DNA of 37,743 nucleotides from positions 1 to 37,743 of the forward strand of contig JACPDP010000008.1 of the NCBI GenBank assembly GCA_016183945.1, given 5' to 3'. Below are positions 1 to 9,797 of this stretch, piece by piece; the stretch's first letter is position 1; the number at the start of each line of letters is the position of its first letter. This DNA is from Magnetospirillum sp. (GTDB lineage Bacteria; Pseudomonadota; Alphaproteobacteria; Rhodospirillales; Magnetospirillaceae). The position numbers and the translations under genes are program-made. A model generated the notes under the pieces. It saw only the letters and a list, made by a program, of their open reading frames with translations, searched no databases and was not told the DNA's origin.

Positions 1-161
1 GCCGCCTGCGCATCCCTTCCTGTCTATTCACTTGTCAAACAGCAGAGAAACTCTCGCTTCCCTCTCCGGATAACCCCGCCTCGGCTCCCGCCTCCGCTCC
101 GTTCTCCGTATCCCCTCACTGGGGAGGCCGGCTTATACCCCCGTTCCTCGTTTTCTGTCAA
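1..161 (-). promoter_or_regulatory. Strong promoter and leader resembling an rRNA operon start (off left edge)
   Basis: Read on the minus strand there is TTGACA (161-156) followed 17-18 bases later by GTATAA/TATAAG (138-132), close to the sigma70 consensus. About 95 bases downstream comes GTTTGACAAGTGAATAGACA (40-21) followed by GGAAGGGATGCG. From memory, leaders of alphaproteobacterial 16S genes carry a similar TTGACAAGTGAATA stretch followed by a GGAAG-rich segment. The transcript would leave the window on the left, so the rRNA itself is not seen. No protein gene is visible in bases 1-325. Confidence 0.6.
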
Positions 162-325
162 ACCGTTTTTTTTCAGTGGCCTGACTTTTTCACCGGGGCG
201 GCGTCTTGGGACCTTGCGGCCCCCGCAGCGCCCCCACCGGTGATGGGGGAGAGGGAACATACATCTGCCTCAGCCCCCCTGGCAAGAGGCGAATCGAGGT
301 CAGACTGAAGATATTGGGGAAAGGC

Positions 326-1645
326 CTACTTTGCCTTCTCGAACGGTGCGGGGTCACAGGACTGGCGGTGCAGCTTCAGCGTCTTGCACAGCGAGCGGGC
401 GGCCTCGGCACCGGACAGCGGACCGGCCAGCACGCGCCAGCGCACCCCCTTCTCGCCCAGGTCGACCCGCTTGAAGGTGGCTTCGAGCTTGTCCAACTGC
501 TCGGGATATCTCTGTTTGATGCCAGCCCAGGCCTTGCGCGCCGCATCCTCGCTCTTGACGGTGGCCAGCAGCACCCCCTGCCCGGCCTTGATGTAACCGG
601 CGGCGCCATTGGCGGCGGCCGGCGGCTGGCCGTGCCGCAAGCCGGTGACGCTGCCGGCCACCCGCGCCGAAGCCAGGGTGCCGTCGAGGGCGCGCTCGAT
701 CGCCTCGCGCTCGCGTGCCACCTCGTCGACGCCGACCAGGCCCATGGCCCGCAAGCGCTCCAGCCGCCCTACCGCTTGGGCCGCCTCCAACATGTCGCGC
801 GGCGGCAGGGCCGGCAGCTCGACCTTGCGGGCGTCCGAAGGAACCAACGCGTCGAGGATGGCGGTGCGTTCCGCCGCCAGCTCGCGCGGGGTGATGGCGC
901 GGCTCTCCAGCGCCAGGGCCAGGGCACGCAGGCGCTCGACCACGACGTCGTCGCCGGGCAACGGCCGGTCGAGGCCCACCGAGGGCGGTGTCGCCGTGGA
1001 ATAGGGCAGCAGCGCGCCGAGATTGGCCGAGCGGCGCCGCGTGTATTCCTCGCCGGTGATCAGCCCTTCGTCGAACAGGCGCCTCAGGGTGCGGAAACGA
1101 CCGGCGACGTTGGTTTCGGCCTGGGTGGGAGCGATACGGGCCGGCGTCACTACCGCCGACTGCGCCCCCGGCACCATCCCCTCGAAGGCCTGCGCCCCCG
1201 TCACGCTTCGCGACGGTGACACCGGCGGCTCGTCGGACGGCCCCGTCCCAGCGGCACGGCCCGATTGCGAGGCATCGCGGACGACGCTGCGGCCGCTGAG
1301 GCGGTCGATCTGGGCGATATTGGCGCGGGCGACATCGACGATCTGCCGCGGGCCCTCGCCCGGCACCATGACCATGGCCTGCGGCTGATTGGTGACGATG
1401 ACCTCGTAGTATTGGCGGGCCAGGTCGTAGCGGTTGGTGGCCTGATAGACCATGCCGGCCGCCATCAAGGCGTGGGGGTCCTTGGGTTTGGCGCGGAGCG
1501 TTTCGAGCGCGCTGCGTTCGGCGGCGGGATAGTCGCCGCGCGACAATGCCGTCATCGGGTCGCTTTTGGGGCCACGGCTGCACCCCGCCGCCATCAGGCC
1601 CGCCAGCACCACCAGCGCCAGTTTCCGCCCTGTCGTCACCGTCAT
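326..1645 (-). CDS. SPOR-domain lipoprotein with TPR-like and SHOCT-like segments
   Basis: Predicted secreted lipoprotein that may bind peptidoglycan. The chosen start at 1645 gives a 21-residue signal peptide ending in a lipobox (MAAGC) and has a GGGGGA ribosome site 8-9 bases upstream. An alternative ATG at 1654 has no proper spacing. After the signal peptide a TPR-like helical pair (PHALMAAGMVYQATNRYDLA) is visible. The middle holds a SHOCT-like motif (LFDEGLITGEEYTRRR). The last 75 residues fit a SPOR fold (GVLLATVKSEDAARKAW, then VRWRVLAGPLSGAEAARSL). SPOR domains bind glycan strands lacking stem peptides, often at division sites. It is divergent from the CYTH-CHAD gene, so the function is probably independent of its neighbours. 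Confidence 0.8.
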   Translation of the reverse strand: MTVTTGRKLALVVLAGLMAAGCSRGPKSDPMTALSRGDYPAAERSALETLRAKPKDPHALMAAGMVYQATNRYDLARQYYEVIVTNQPQAMVMVPGEGPRQIVDVARANIAQIDRLSGRSVVRDASQSGRAAGTGPSDEPPVSPSRSVTGAQAFEGMVPGAQSAVVTPARIAPTQAETNVAGRFRTLRRLFDEGLITGEEYTRRRSANLGALLPYSTATPPSVGLDRPLPGDDVVVERLRALALALESRAITPRELAAERTAILDALVPSDARKVELPALPPRDMLEAAQAVGRLERLRAMGLVGVDEVAREREAIERALDGTLASARVAGSVTGLRHGQPPAAANGAAGYIKAGQGVLLATVKSEDAARKAWAGIKQRYPEQLDKLEATFKRVDLGEKGVRWRVLAGPLSGAEAARSLCKTLKLHRQSCDPAPFEKAK

Positions 1646-1824
1646 GCGCGTCATCCCCCGCGGCGAAACACCGGGCTTTAATAAATACACCGGGTATCGG
1701 CACGGGGCCACCCGATAGTTGCCGGCAGCCTAGCGAAGAAAAAGTTCAAATTTCGCTAACTTGGTCCTTCTGGGCGAGGACGGGGGACAGTGATATATAC
1801 GACTCTGCCACCGGGAGATCCGTC

Positions 1825-3345
1825 ATGAAGGGGCGCGAGATCGAACTGAAGCTGGGCCTCGATCCGGCCGATATGGCGCGCTTGCGCCGCAAGCCCTTCC
1901 TGGCGGTGGCGCGCTGGGGCAGGCCGCAGGTGCAACGACTGCGCAGCGTCTACTTCGACACCCCCGACTTCGCATTGAACGCCGCCGGCATTTCCCTCCG
2001 CATCCGCACCATGGGGGGACGCAAACTGCAAACGGTCAAGACCGCCGGCCAACGCCTCGCCGGCCTGTTCGACCGCGGCGAATGGGAAGCGCCGGTGGCG
2101 GGCGACCGCATCGACAGGAACCTGCTGCGCGAGACCGCCCTGGCGCCGCTGCAGGACGACGCCCTGGTGGCCCGCCTTCAGCCGGTGTTCACCACCGAGA
2201 TGCGGCGCACCGTCTACCGCTTGGCCGAGGACGGCTGGGAAGTGGAACTGGCCTTGGACTTGGGCGAGGTGGTGGCCTCCGCCACGGCACGCCGGCCCAT
2301 CTGCGAGGCCGAACTGGAACTGGTGCGCGGCGATCCTCGCCGCCTGTTCGCCCTGGCCCGCGACCTCACGCTTGCGGTACCGGCGCGGCTGTTGGCGGTA
2401 ACCAAGTCGGAACGCGGCTACGAGTTGGCGGCCGGGCGCACCCCGCAGCCGGTCAAGGGCAAGCCGGTGACGATGACTCCGGACATGCCGGTCCACAAGG
2501 CCTTCCAGGCGGTGGCGCGAAGCTGCCTCGACCACCTGCTGGCCAACGAGCCCAGCCTGCTGCTGCACCACGACGGCGAGGCCGTCCACCAGATGCGGGT
2601 GGCGCTGCGCCGCCTGCGCTCGGCGTTGAAAGTGTTCCGCCCGGTGCTGGGCGGCATCCAGGTGGGCGAGGTGCGGGCCAACATCCGCTGGCTGCTCGAA
2701 CATCTCGGCCCGGCGCGCGACGCCGACGTGCTGCTGTCCGGCATCGTCGATCCGGTGGCGGCCGAGCGCCGCGGCGACCCCGCCATCTGCGCCCTGCGCT
2801 CGCGCTGGCAGGCGGACCGCGACACCAAGCTGGTGGCCGCCGAGGCCGCCGTCGCCGATCGCCGCTTCACCACGCTGATGCTGGGCCTGGGCGCCTGGGT
2901 CGAGGCCGGAGATTGGCTTGCCGCGATCGACGATGACGGGGTCCCCGTCGGCCCCTTCGCCGTGGCGGTGCTGAAGAAGTGCGACCGCAAGCTGCGGCGC
3001 GCCGGCGACGGCAAGCTGGCCGAGCTGCCGCCGGAGGAATTGCACCGCGTCCGCATCCTGGGCAAGCAACTGCGCTACGCCTCCGACTTCTTTTCCTCGC
3101 TGCACCGGCGCAAGGCCGCCACTACCTTCGCCGCAACGCTCTCCGCCCTGCAGGACGTGCTGGGCGCCATCAACGACATCGCGGTCGCCGAGGCCAAGCT
3201 CGCCGCCCTTCCCGGTGACGGGGGCCAGGCCTGGGCCGCCGGCCTGCTGGCCGGCTGGCACCAGTCCCGCCGCCGCGACCTGCTGGCCCAGGCGGAGAAG
3301 GCGTGGAAACGCTACCGCAAGGCGCCGCGGCCCTGGGCCGATTAA
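1825..3345 (+). CDS. CYTH and CHAD domain protein (inorganic triphosphatase-like)
   Basis: The protein has 506 residues. The N-terminal CYTH domain starts at once with the metal-binding ExExK signature (REIELKL, residues 3-9), followed by the basic and acidic strands of a triphosphate tunnel enzyme. From about residue 215 to the end is a CHAD domain with its conserved helix (HHDGEAVHQMRVALRRLRSA) and a second one near the C-terminus (HRVRILGKQLRYASDF). CYTH enzymes of this architecture, such as E. coli YgiF, hydrolyse inorganic triphosphate, and CHAD domains bind polyphosphate. The ATG at 1825 has GGGAG upstream and sits directly at the first CYTH strand, so the longer upstream open frame is not used. 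It converges on the next gene and shares four bases (TTAA) with its stop. Confidence 0.9.
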   Translation: MKGREIELKLGLDPADMARLRRKPFLAVARWGRPQVQRLRSVYFDTPDFALNAAGISLRIRTMGGRKLQTVKTAGQRLAGLFDRGEWEAPVAGDRIDRNLLRETALAPLQDDALVARLQPVFTTEMRRTVYRLAEDGWEVELALDLGEVVASATARRPICEAELELVRGDPRRLFALARDLTLAVPARLLAVTKSERGYELAAGRTPQPVKGKPVTMTPDMPVHKAFQAVARSCLDHLLANEPSLLLHHDGEAVHQMRVALRRLRSALKVFRPVLGGIQVGEVRANIRWLLEHLGPARDADVLLSGIVDPVAAERRGDPAICALRSRWQADRDTKLVAAEAAVADRRFTTLMLGLGAWVEAGDWLAAIDDDGVPVGPFAVAVLKKCDRKLRRAGDGKLAELPPEELHRVRILGKQLRYASDFFSSLHRRKAATTFAATLSALQDVLGAINDIAVAEAKLAALPGDGGQAWAAGLLAGWHQSRRRDLLAQAEKAWKRYRKAPRPWAD

Positions 3346-3527
3346 TCCGCCAGGTCTTCCACCTTCTTGCCGTCGAGGTCGCGGGCCGCCTTCTCGGCTT
3401 GCCGGCTGTCGGCCACCTTGTCCGCCTTGGTGCGGCCGTGGGCGACGCGGTTGGTCTCCGCGGTCCGTTTGGCGTCGGCGCGGGCTTTGGCCTTGCGGAC
3501 TTTGTTCAGGTTGACGATCTCGGCCAT
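3342..3527 (-). CDS. Small basic DUF4169-like protein
   Basis: This is a 61-residue, lysine- and arginine-rich protein beginning MAEIVNLNKVRKAKARADA. This opening is typical of the small DUF4169 family of alphaproteobacteria, whose function is unknown. The ATG at 3527 is preceded by GGGAGGACG, a good ribosome site, and the longer reading frame upstream overlaps the tRNA promoter region and is not favoured. The protein looks entirely helical and charged, with no signal peptide or membrane segment. Its stop codon overlaps the stop of the convergent CYTH-CHAD gene. Confidence 0.75.
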   Translation of the reverse strand: MAEIVNLNKVRKAKARADAKRTAETNRVAHGRTKADKVADSRQAEKAARDLDGKKVEDLAD

Positions 3528-3608
3528 GGGCGTCCTCCCGGAGCAGCGTCTCGTCGGAACACTGTAGCGGGTCGGCGCGGACATGCCCAGCGGGCGGACG
3601 ATATTCGC

Positions 3609-3637
3609 TTGCGTCTCTTCGGGGAGACTGCTATATC
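3609..3637 (+). promoter_or_regulatory. Putative sigma70 promoter of the tRNA-Asp gene
   Basis: TTGCGT (3609-3614) and TATATC (3632-3637) are separated by 17 bases. The pair lies 13 bases before the mature tRNA 5' end. It is the only good match in this short gap, and the -35 hexamer is imperfect. Confidence 0.5.
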
Positions 3638-3649
3638 CCCGGCCCTCGC

Positions 3650-3726
<77 letters not shown>

Positions 3727-3739
3727 TTTACTCCCTTGA

Positions 3740-4786
<1,047 letters not shown>

Positions 4787-4810
4787 TATTTCATCAATAC
4801 AAATTCATGC

Positions 4811-4823
4811 GCACATAATGTGC
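4811..4823. repeat. Short palindrome upstream of amtB
   Basis: GCACATAATGTGC is an inverted repeat lying about 150 bases upstream of the sigma54-type promoter. Its half-sites resemble those of NtrC (GCAC...GTGC), but they are 5 bases apart, whereas the spacing I know for NtrC sites is 7. It may be an operator, part of a weak terminator for ldh, or chance. Confidence 0.3.
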
Positions 4824-4970
4824 AGCCACTTCAGCCGCAGGCGTATTTGCCTTCATTTTGGGCGATTTTTCACCCCTCCCGCGCAAATCTTAGGCAGATA
4901 CCGGATGCCCAAGGGTGGGGCAGGCCGCCATCATGCTGTTTTCACACATCTATTTCCCCAACATCCCAAG

Positions 4971-4986
4971 TGGCACGCCGCTTGAA
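4971..4986 (+). promoter_or_regulatory. Sigma54 (RpoN) -24/-12 promoter for amtB
   Basis: TGGCACG-N4-TTGAA (4971-4986) matches the RpoN consensus TGGCACG-N4-TTGC(A/T) except for the last C. The GG at 4972-4973 and the GA at 4984-4985 are 10 bases apart, as required. The transcript would start near 4997, about 40 bases before the amtB start codon. Nitrogen-limitation control through NtrC is the usual arrangement for ammonium transporters. Confidence 0.7.
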
Positions 4987-5036
4987 CGCCCCGACGCAAC
5001 CTGCGAGGCAGGATATGAAAACTTAGAGGTGTTCAA

Positions 5037-6320
5037 ATGGAGACGACGAAGACCGGCGCGGATGTCTTATTCATCCTTTTGGGCGCCGTAATGGTGCTGG
5101 CGATGCACGCCGGCTTTGCTTTCCTTGAGGTCGGCACCGTCCGGAAAAAGAACCAGGTGAACGCCCTGGTCAAGATCATCACCGACTTCGCCGTCTCGAC
5201 CACTGCCTATTTCTTCATCGGTTACGCGGTGGCCTACGGCGTCAGCTTCTTCGCCAGCGCCGATGTGCTGGTGGGCAAGACCGGCACCGCCTTCGCCGCC
5301 TCGGGCTTCGACCTGGTGAAGTTCTTCTTCCTGTGCACCTTCGCCGCCGCCATCCCGGCCATCGTCTCGGGCGGCATCGCCGAACGGGCCAAGTTCGGAC
5401 CACAGCTCATCGCCACCGCGGTGCTGGTGGGCGTGGTCTATCCCTTCTTCGAGGGCATGGTGTGGGGCACCCGGCTGGGCTTCCAGGACCTCATCAAGGG
5501 CCTGTTCGGCTACACCTTCCACGACTTCGCCGGCTCGGTGGTGGTGCACGCGGTGGGAGGCTGGATCGGGCTGGGCGCCGTGCTGATGCTGGGGGCACGC
5601 ATGGGTCGCTTCCGCAAGAATGGGCAAATCGTCGCCTTTCCGCCGTCGAACATCCCCTTCCTGGCGCTGGGCTCGTGGATCCTGTGCGTCGGCTGGTTCG
5701 GCTTCAACGTCATGAGCGCCCAGACCATGGACCAGATTTCCGGCCTGGTGGCGCTGAATTCGCTGATGGCCATGGTGGGCGGCATCCTCACCGCCCTGAT
5801 CGCCGGCCGCAACGACCCCGGCTTCGTGCATAACGGCGCCCTCGCCGGGCTGGTGGCAGTATGCGCCGGCTCCGACGTCATGCATCCCATCGGCGCCCTC
5901 GCCACCGGCGGCATCGCCGGCGGCCTGTTCGTCTGGGCCTTCAACCAGTGCCAGAACAAGTGGAAGATCGACGACGTGCTCGGCGTCTGGGCGCTGCACG
6001 GTTTGTGCGGTTTCACCGGCGGCATCCTGTGCGGCGTGTTCGGCCAGGAAGCCCTGGGCGGCCTGGGCGGGGTCAGCCTGGGCGCACAGGTGGCGGGGAC
6101 CGGTCTGGGTGCCCTGATCGGGCTGCTGGCCGGCCTGGGCGTCTATGGCGCACTCAAGGTGACCATCGGCATTCGCCTCGACCAGGAGCAGGAATTCGCC
6201 GGCGCCGATCTGTCCATCCACCAGATCACCGCCTACCCCGAGGAGGTGGCCGGCGTGCACAACGACGCGTCGGCGCTGGCCGCCCACATCTCCGCCACGA
6301 CGGCACGCCGCACCGCATGA
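5037..6320 (+). CDS. amtB: Ammonium transporter, Amt family
   Basis: A 427-residue polytopic inner-membrane protein of the Amt/MEP/Rh family, which conducts ammonium or ammonia. The family signature near the N-terminus (HAGFAFLEVGTVRKKN) and the ammonium-site segment DFAGSVVVHAVGG are present. The two pore histidines lie in VVVHAVGG and in WALHGLCGFTGG. About eleven hydrophobic segments can be counted, and the hydrophilic C-terminal tail (from about residue 390) would sit in the cytoplasm, where GlnK-type PII proteins bind. AGAGGTG precedes the ATG by 6-7 bases. No PII gene (glnK) lies beside it, although amtB and glnK are often paired. It is a single-gene unit with its own sigma54 promoter and terminator. 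Confidence 0.93.
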   Translation: METTKTGADVLFILLGAVMVLAMHAGFAFLEVGTVRKKNQVNALVKIITDFAVSTTAYFFIGYAVAYGVSFFASADVLVGKTGTAFAASGFDLVKFFFLCTFAAAIPAIVSGGIAERAKFGPQLIATAVLVGVVYPFFEGMVWGTRLGFQDLIKGLFGYTFHDFAGSVVVHAVGGWIGLGAVLMLGARMGRFRKNGQIVAFPPSNIPFLALGSWILCVGWFGFNVMSAQTMDQISGLVALNSLMAMVGGILTALIAGRNDPGFVHNGALAGLVAVCAGSDVMHPIGALATGGIAGGLFVWAFNQCQNKWKIDDVLGVWALHGLCGFTGGILCGVFGQEALGGLGGVSLGAQVAGTGLGALIGLLAGLGVYGALKVTIGIRLDQEQEFAGADLSIHQITAYPEEVAGVHNDASALAAHISATTARRTA

Positions 6321-6343
6321 TGGCCGGTTGAGTGATCCCTTGT

Positions 6344-6380
6344 GGGCCCGTGGCCGGAAACGCCACGGGCCCTTTTTTTA
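6344..6380 (+). terminator. Rho-independent terminator of amtB
   Basis: An 11-bp perfect stem, GGGCCCGTGGC (6344-6354) with GCCACGGGCCC (6362-6372), closes a 7-base loop and is followed at once by seven T residues (6373-6379). It lies 23 bases after the amtB stop. Confidence 0.95.
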
Positions 6381-6475
6381 TCCGTGACGGACGCTGCTGT
6401 GATAACGTAAGCGACGGTGGGTTGAGGGGGATCGCGTGCCGGGCATGGCCGTTTCACCCGCGCGCGAGGGGCAGG

Positions 6476-8089
6476 TCAGGGCAAGGGCGTCGGCGTAATC
6501 GTCCGGGCGGCGGGGAAATGCAGTTCGACCCGGGTTCCCTTGCCGGGCTGACTGGCCAGGACCAAGGTGCCGCCGTGCAGTTCCATGAAGCCCTTGGCCA
6601 GCGGCATCCCCAGGCCGGTACCCTCGTGCTTGGGTGTCAGGGCGTTCTCCACCTGGCCGAAGGGCTGCAGCACGATGGGAATATCCTCGGGCTTGATGCC
6701 GACGCCGTCATCCTCGATGGCGATGACGATCGCACCGTCGAGGATGTCGGTCCTCACCGCGACGTGGCCGCCCTCGGGGGTGAACTTGGTGGCGTTGGCG
6801 ATGATGTTGAGCAGGATCTGCTTGACCAACCGGTCGTCGGCCCGCAGCAGCGGCATGCCGTCCGCGGCGGTGAACGAGAGCGACTGGCGCTTGGCGATGG
6901 CAACATGGCCGACCAGCCGCAGCGTGCCGCGCACCGTCTCGGCAACGTCCACCTCGGCATCGGTCAGGGTGACCCGGCCCACCTCGATGCGCGACACCTC
7001 AAGGATGTCGGTGATCACCTTCAGCAGGTGGTGTGCCGACTCGGTGATGTTGCCGAAATAGTCGCCGTAGCGCCCGATCTCCTTGTCGTTCATCTGGCTT
7101 GCCGCAAGCTCGGCGAAACCGATGATGGCATTCAGGGGCGTGCGCAATTCATGGCTCATATTGGCCAGGAAGATGGTCTTGGCACGGCTGGCCGCCTCGG
7201 CGATGTCGCGGGCGGCGCGGGCCTGCTCCTCGGCCTGGGCGCGGCGCTTGATTTCCTGCCGCAGCGAGCGGGTGCGCTCGTCCACCGCATTCCGCAGCTC
7301 GTCATGGGCGCGACGAAGATAGTCCTCCGCCTGCTTGCGCTTGGTGACGTCGCGGGAGATGCCGACCAGGCCGGTGACCGCCGCGCCCTCACGGATGGGC
7401 ACCTTGGTGATGGAGTACCAGGTGGTGACGCCGTGGTCGTCCACCACTGCCTCGACCTTGTCCACCAGGGGGTCGCCGCTGTCGAGCAGGTCGCGCTCCT
7501 GAGCCTCGATTGCCGCCGCCTGCTCGGGCTGGATCAGCTCGGTGAGCTTACGGCCCACCATGGCCTCGGGGCTGGCCGCCCCCGCCAGGGCCGCCTGGGG
7601 GCCGTTGACGCGGCTGAACCGCAGAGCGTCGTCCTTGAAGAAGATGGCGTCGGGGACGTTGTCCATCAGCGAGTGCAGCAGTTGGCGCTCGTGCGCCAAG
7701 CGGCGATCGAGGGCCCAACGGTCGGCGGCGGTACGCACCACCACCTTCAACTCCACCGGGTTCCACGGCTTGGCCAGGTAGGCGTGGATCTGGCCGGTGT
7801 TGACCGCCATCACCAGGGCATCGAGATCGGAATAGCCGGTGACCAGGACCCGGGTGGCGTCCGACCGATCGCGCGCCCGCCCGAGGAACTCGGCGCCGGA
7901 AATCCCCGGCATGCGCTGGTCGGAGAGGATGACGGCCATCTCCTGCGTTTCAAGTATCTTCAGTCCGGCCTCGCCGTCCCCGGCCGTCCACACCGCAAAC
8001 TCATCCTCCAGCAGATCGGTGATCGCGGTGAGAATCTGCGGCTCATCGTCGACGACCAGAATGCAGGGCCTGCCGGATTTCGGCATCAT
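6476..8089 (-). CDS. Hybrid sensor kinase: REC-PAS-HisKA-HATPase
   Basis: A soluble protein of 537 residues. The N-terminal receiver (about 9-125) has the acidic pocket D14/D15, phosphoacceptor D57 (SDQRMPG) and K107 (LAKPW). A PAS domain follows (about 135-250), ending in the usual [10 protein letters not shown] coiled segment leads to the HisKA box with H313 ([15 protein letters not shown]). The ATPase domain shows the N box ([10 protein letters not shown]432), DDGVGI (460-465) and GTGLG (490-494). No membrane segment is visible. The preceding gene's stop is 7 bases upstream, and GAGGG overlaps it. Either of two adjacent ATG codons (8089 or 8086) could be used. As last gene of the chemosensory operon it probably accepts or passes on phosphate from the CheA system. 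Its output is unknown. Confidence 0.88.
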   Translation of the reverse strand: MMPKSGRPCILVVDDEPQILTAITDLLEDEFAVWTAGDGEAGLKILETQEMAVILSDQRMPGISGAEFLGRARDRSDATRVLVTGYSDLDALVMAVNTGQIHAYLAKPWNPVELKVVVRTAADRWALDRRLAHERQLLHSLMDNVPDAIFFKDDALRFSRVNGPQAALAGAASPEAMVGRKLTELIQPEQAAAIEAQERDLLDSGDPLVDKVEAVVDDHGVTTWYSITKVPIREGAAVTGLVGISRDVTKRKQAEDYLRRAHDELRNAVDERTRSLRQEIKRRAQAEEQARAARDIAEAASRAKTIFLANMSHELRTPLNAIIGFAELAASQMNDKEIGRYGDYFGNITESAHHLLKVITDILEVSRIEVGRVTLTDAEVDVAETVRGTLRLVGHVAIAKRQSLSFTAADGMPLLRADDRLVKQILLNIIANATKFTPEGGHVAVRTDILDGAIVIAIEDDGVGIKPEDIPIVLQPFGQVENALTPKHEGTGLGMPLAKGFMELHGGTLVLASQPGKGTRVELHFPAARTITPTPLP

Positions 8090-8096
8090 ATCGCCC

Positions 8097-9797
8097 TCAC
8101 TTCTCGAAATGCAGTGGGATCAGGACCCGCACGGTGGTGCCCCGCGCCGGTCCGCTTTCCACCTCGATGCGGCCCTGGTGGGCCTGGACGATGCCGTAGG
8201 AGATGGACAGCCCCAGCCCCGTCCCCTGTCCCACCGGTTTGGTGGTGAAGAACGGATCGAAGATGCGCTCCAGGTGTTCGGCCGGAATGCCGCACCCGCT
8301 GTCCTTGACCGAAATGACGAACATCTTGCCGTCAACGGCGGTGCACACCGTGATGGTGCCCTTGTCGGCGATGGCATCGACGGCGTTGGCGATGATGTTC
8401 ATCAATACCTGGTTGAGCTGGCCGGCATGGCAGTCCAGTTGGTTCGAGACGGCGAAGTTGCGCACCACCTCGATGCGGTCGGCCATCTTGTGGCGCAGGA
8501 ACAGCAGCACCGATTCGATGGCGTCGCGCACGTCGATGGTCTTGAACTCGCCCTCGTCGAGGCGGGAGAAGGTGCGCAGCTTGACCACCAGTTCCCGGAC
8601 CCGCTCCAGGCCCTCGCCGGTGTCGACGATGCGCGATCGCGCCTTTTCGAGGCGCTTGCGCGAGTCCGGGACCAGCATATTGCCGTCGTCCTCCAGCACC
8701 CCGGCCAGCCAGGCCTCGATGGAGAATACGTTGGAGAGGGCGAAGGACAGCGGGTTGTTGATCTCATGGGCGATGCCCGCCACCAGTTGACCCAGCGAGG
8801 CCATTTTTTCCGACTGAATGAGATGGACCTGGGTCTCGCGCAGCTTCCGATAGGCCTCGGCCAGTTCGCGATTAGCCTTTTCCAGGCCCTCGGTCAGGGC
8901 GGCGCGCGCCTCGGCCGCTTCCTTCTCGGCGTTGGCCTTCAGCGTCTCCATCTCACGGACGCGGAATTCCTCGATGATGCGCTGGTTCTGCTCCAGCAGG
9001 AACTTGCGCCGCAGCAGGGCGCGCAACCGGGCGCGCAACACGCTCATTTCGGTGGACTTGCCGACGAAGTCGTCGGCGCCGGCCTCCAGCGCCTTGGCGA
9101 CATTCTCCTTGCACTCGTAGGCCGACAGCATCAGCACCACCAGCGGCGGCGCCTCGGCTTCGGTGCGTTTGAGGTTCAGTTCCTTGCAGAAGGCGACGCC
9201 GTCCATACCGGGCATGACCATGTCCACCATGACGCAGTCGAACACCGCCTCGGCCAGGCATTTGAGGCCGTCGGGGCCGCTGCCCACCTGGGTGACCTCG
9301 CAGCCCTCGTCGCGCAGCTCCTGCGCCAGCGATTCGCGGTAGGTGTGGCTGTCGTCGATGATCAGCACGCGGGCGCGGCGGAACAGCGAGCGCCCCACCT
9401 CCTCGATCATTCTGGTCTCGCGCTGCGACTTGCGCAGCAGGTTGTGCACCCGCAGCAACAGGATTTCAGTGTCCTCGGACTTGGAGACGAAGTCGTCGGC
9501 CCCGCTTTCCAGCCCGTGCATCTCGGTGGCGGCGGTTTCGTCGGCGGTCAACATCAGGATGGGGATGGACCGCGTGGTGATGTCCATGTGGATTTGGCGG
9601 CACAGCTCATCGCCCTGGATGCCCGGCAGGTGATAGTCGACGATGATCAGGCTGGGCAGGCGGCGGTTGATCTCTTCCAGCGCCTCCTCGCCGGTATAGG
9701 CGCACAGCGTCGGGAACCCCTCCTGCTCCAGCACGTGCTGCAGCTTCAGCGCCTGAGTCGCCGAGTCCTCGACGATGAGAATGAGCGGCTTGTCCAT
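8097..9797 (-). CDS. Double-receiver histidine kinase: REC-REC-HisKA-HATPase
   Basis: A soluble 566-residue protein. The first receiver (about 5-122) has E10/D11 and phosphoacceptor D54 (IVDYHLPG), with the lysine of VSKSED. The second (about 143-265) has D148/D149 and D192 (MVDMVMPG). A long coiled segment leads to a kinase core of the NtrB/ZraS type ([17 protein letters not shown]), with N box [15 protein letters not shown] and GTGLGLS. The ATG at 9797 overlaps the cheB stop as TGATG and has GGGGAG 7 bases upstream. A GTG at 9800 is an alternative. Two receivers before a kinase suggest that CheA phosphorylates it, or that phosphorylation gates its activity. Which of these holds cannot be read from the sequence. 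Confidence 0.88.
   Translation of the reverse strand: MDKPLILIVEDSATQALKLQHVLEQEGFPTLCAYTGEEALEEINRRLPSLIIVDYHLPGIQGDELCRQIHMDITTRSIPILMLTADETAATEMHGLESGADDFVSKSEDTEILLLRVHNLLRKSQRETRMIEEVGRSLFRRARVLIIDDSHTYRESLAQELRDEGCEVTQVGSGPDGLKCLAEAVFDCVMVDMVMPGMDGVAFCKELNLKRTEAEAPPLVVLMLSAYECKENVAKALEAGADDFVGKSTEMSVLRARLRALLRRKFLLEQNQRIIEEFRVREMETLKANAEKEAAEARAALTEGLEKANRELAEAYRKLRETQVHLIQSEKMASLGQLVAGIAHEINNPLSFALSNVFSIEAWLAGVLEDDGNMLVPDSRKRLEKARSRIVDTGEGLERVRELVVKLRTFSRLDEGEFKTIDVRDAIESVLLFLRHKMADRIEVVRNFAVSNQLDCHAGQLNQVLMNIIANAVDAIADKGTITVCTAVDGKMFVISVKDSGCGIPAEHLERIFDPFFTTKPVGQGTGLGLSISYGIVQAHQGRIEVESGPARGTTVRVLIPLHFEK

Noticed and set aside
4811..4823. Canonical NtrC enhancer for amtB
   Set aside because: The half-sites are right but are 5 instead of 7 bases apart, so it is listed only as a palindrome.
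4820..5026. 68-codon open frame upstream of amtB
   Set aside because: It spans the sigma54 promoter, has no ribosome site and looks unlike a protein.
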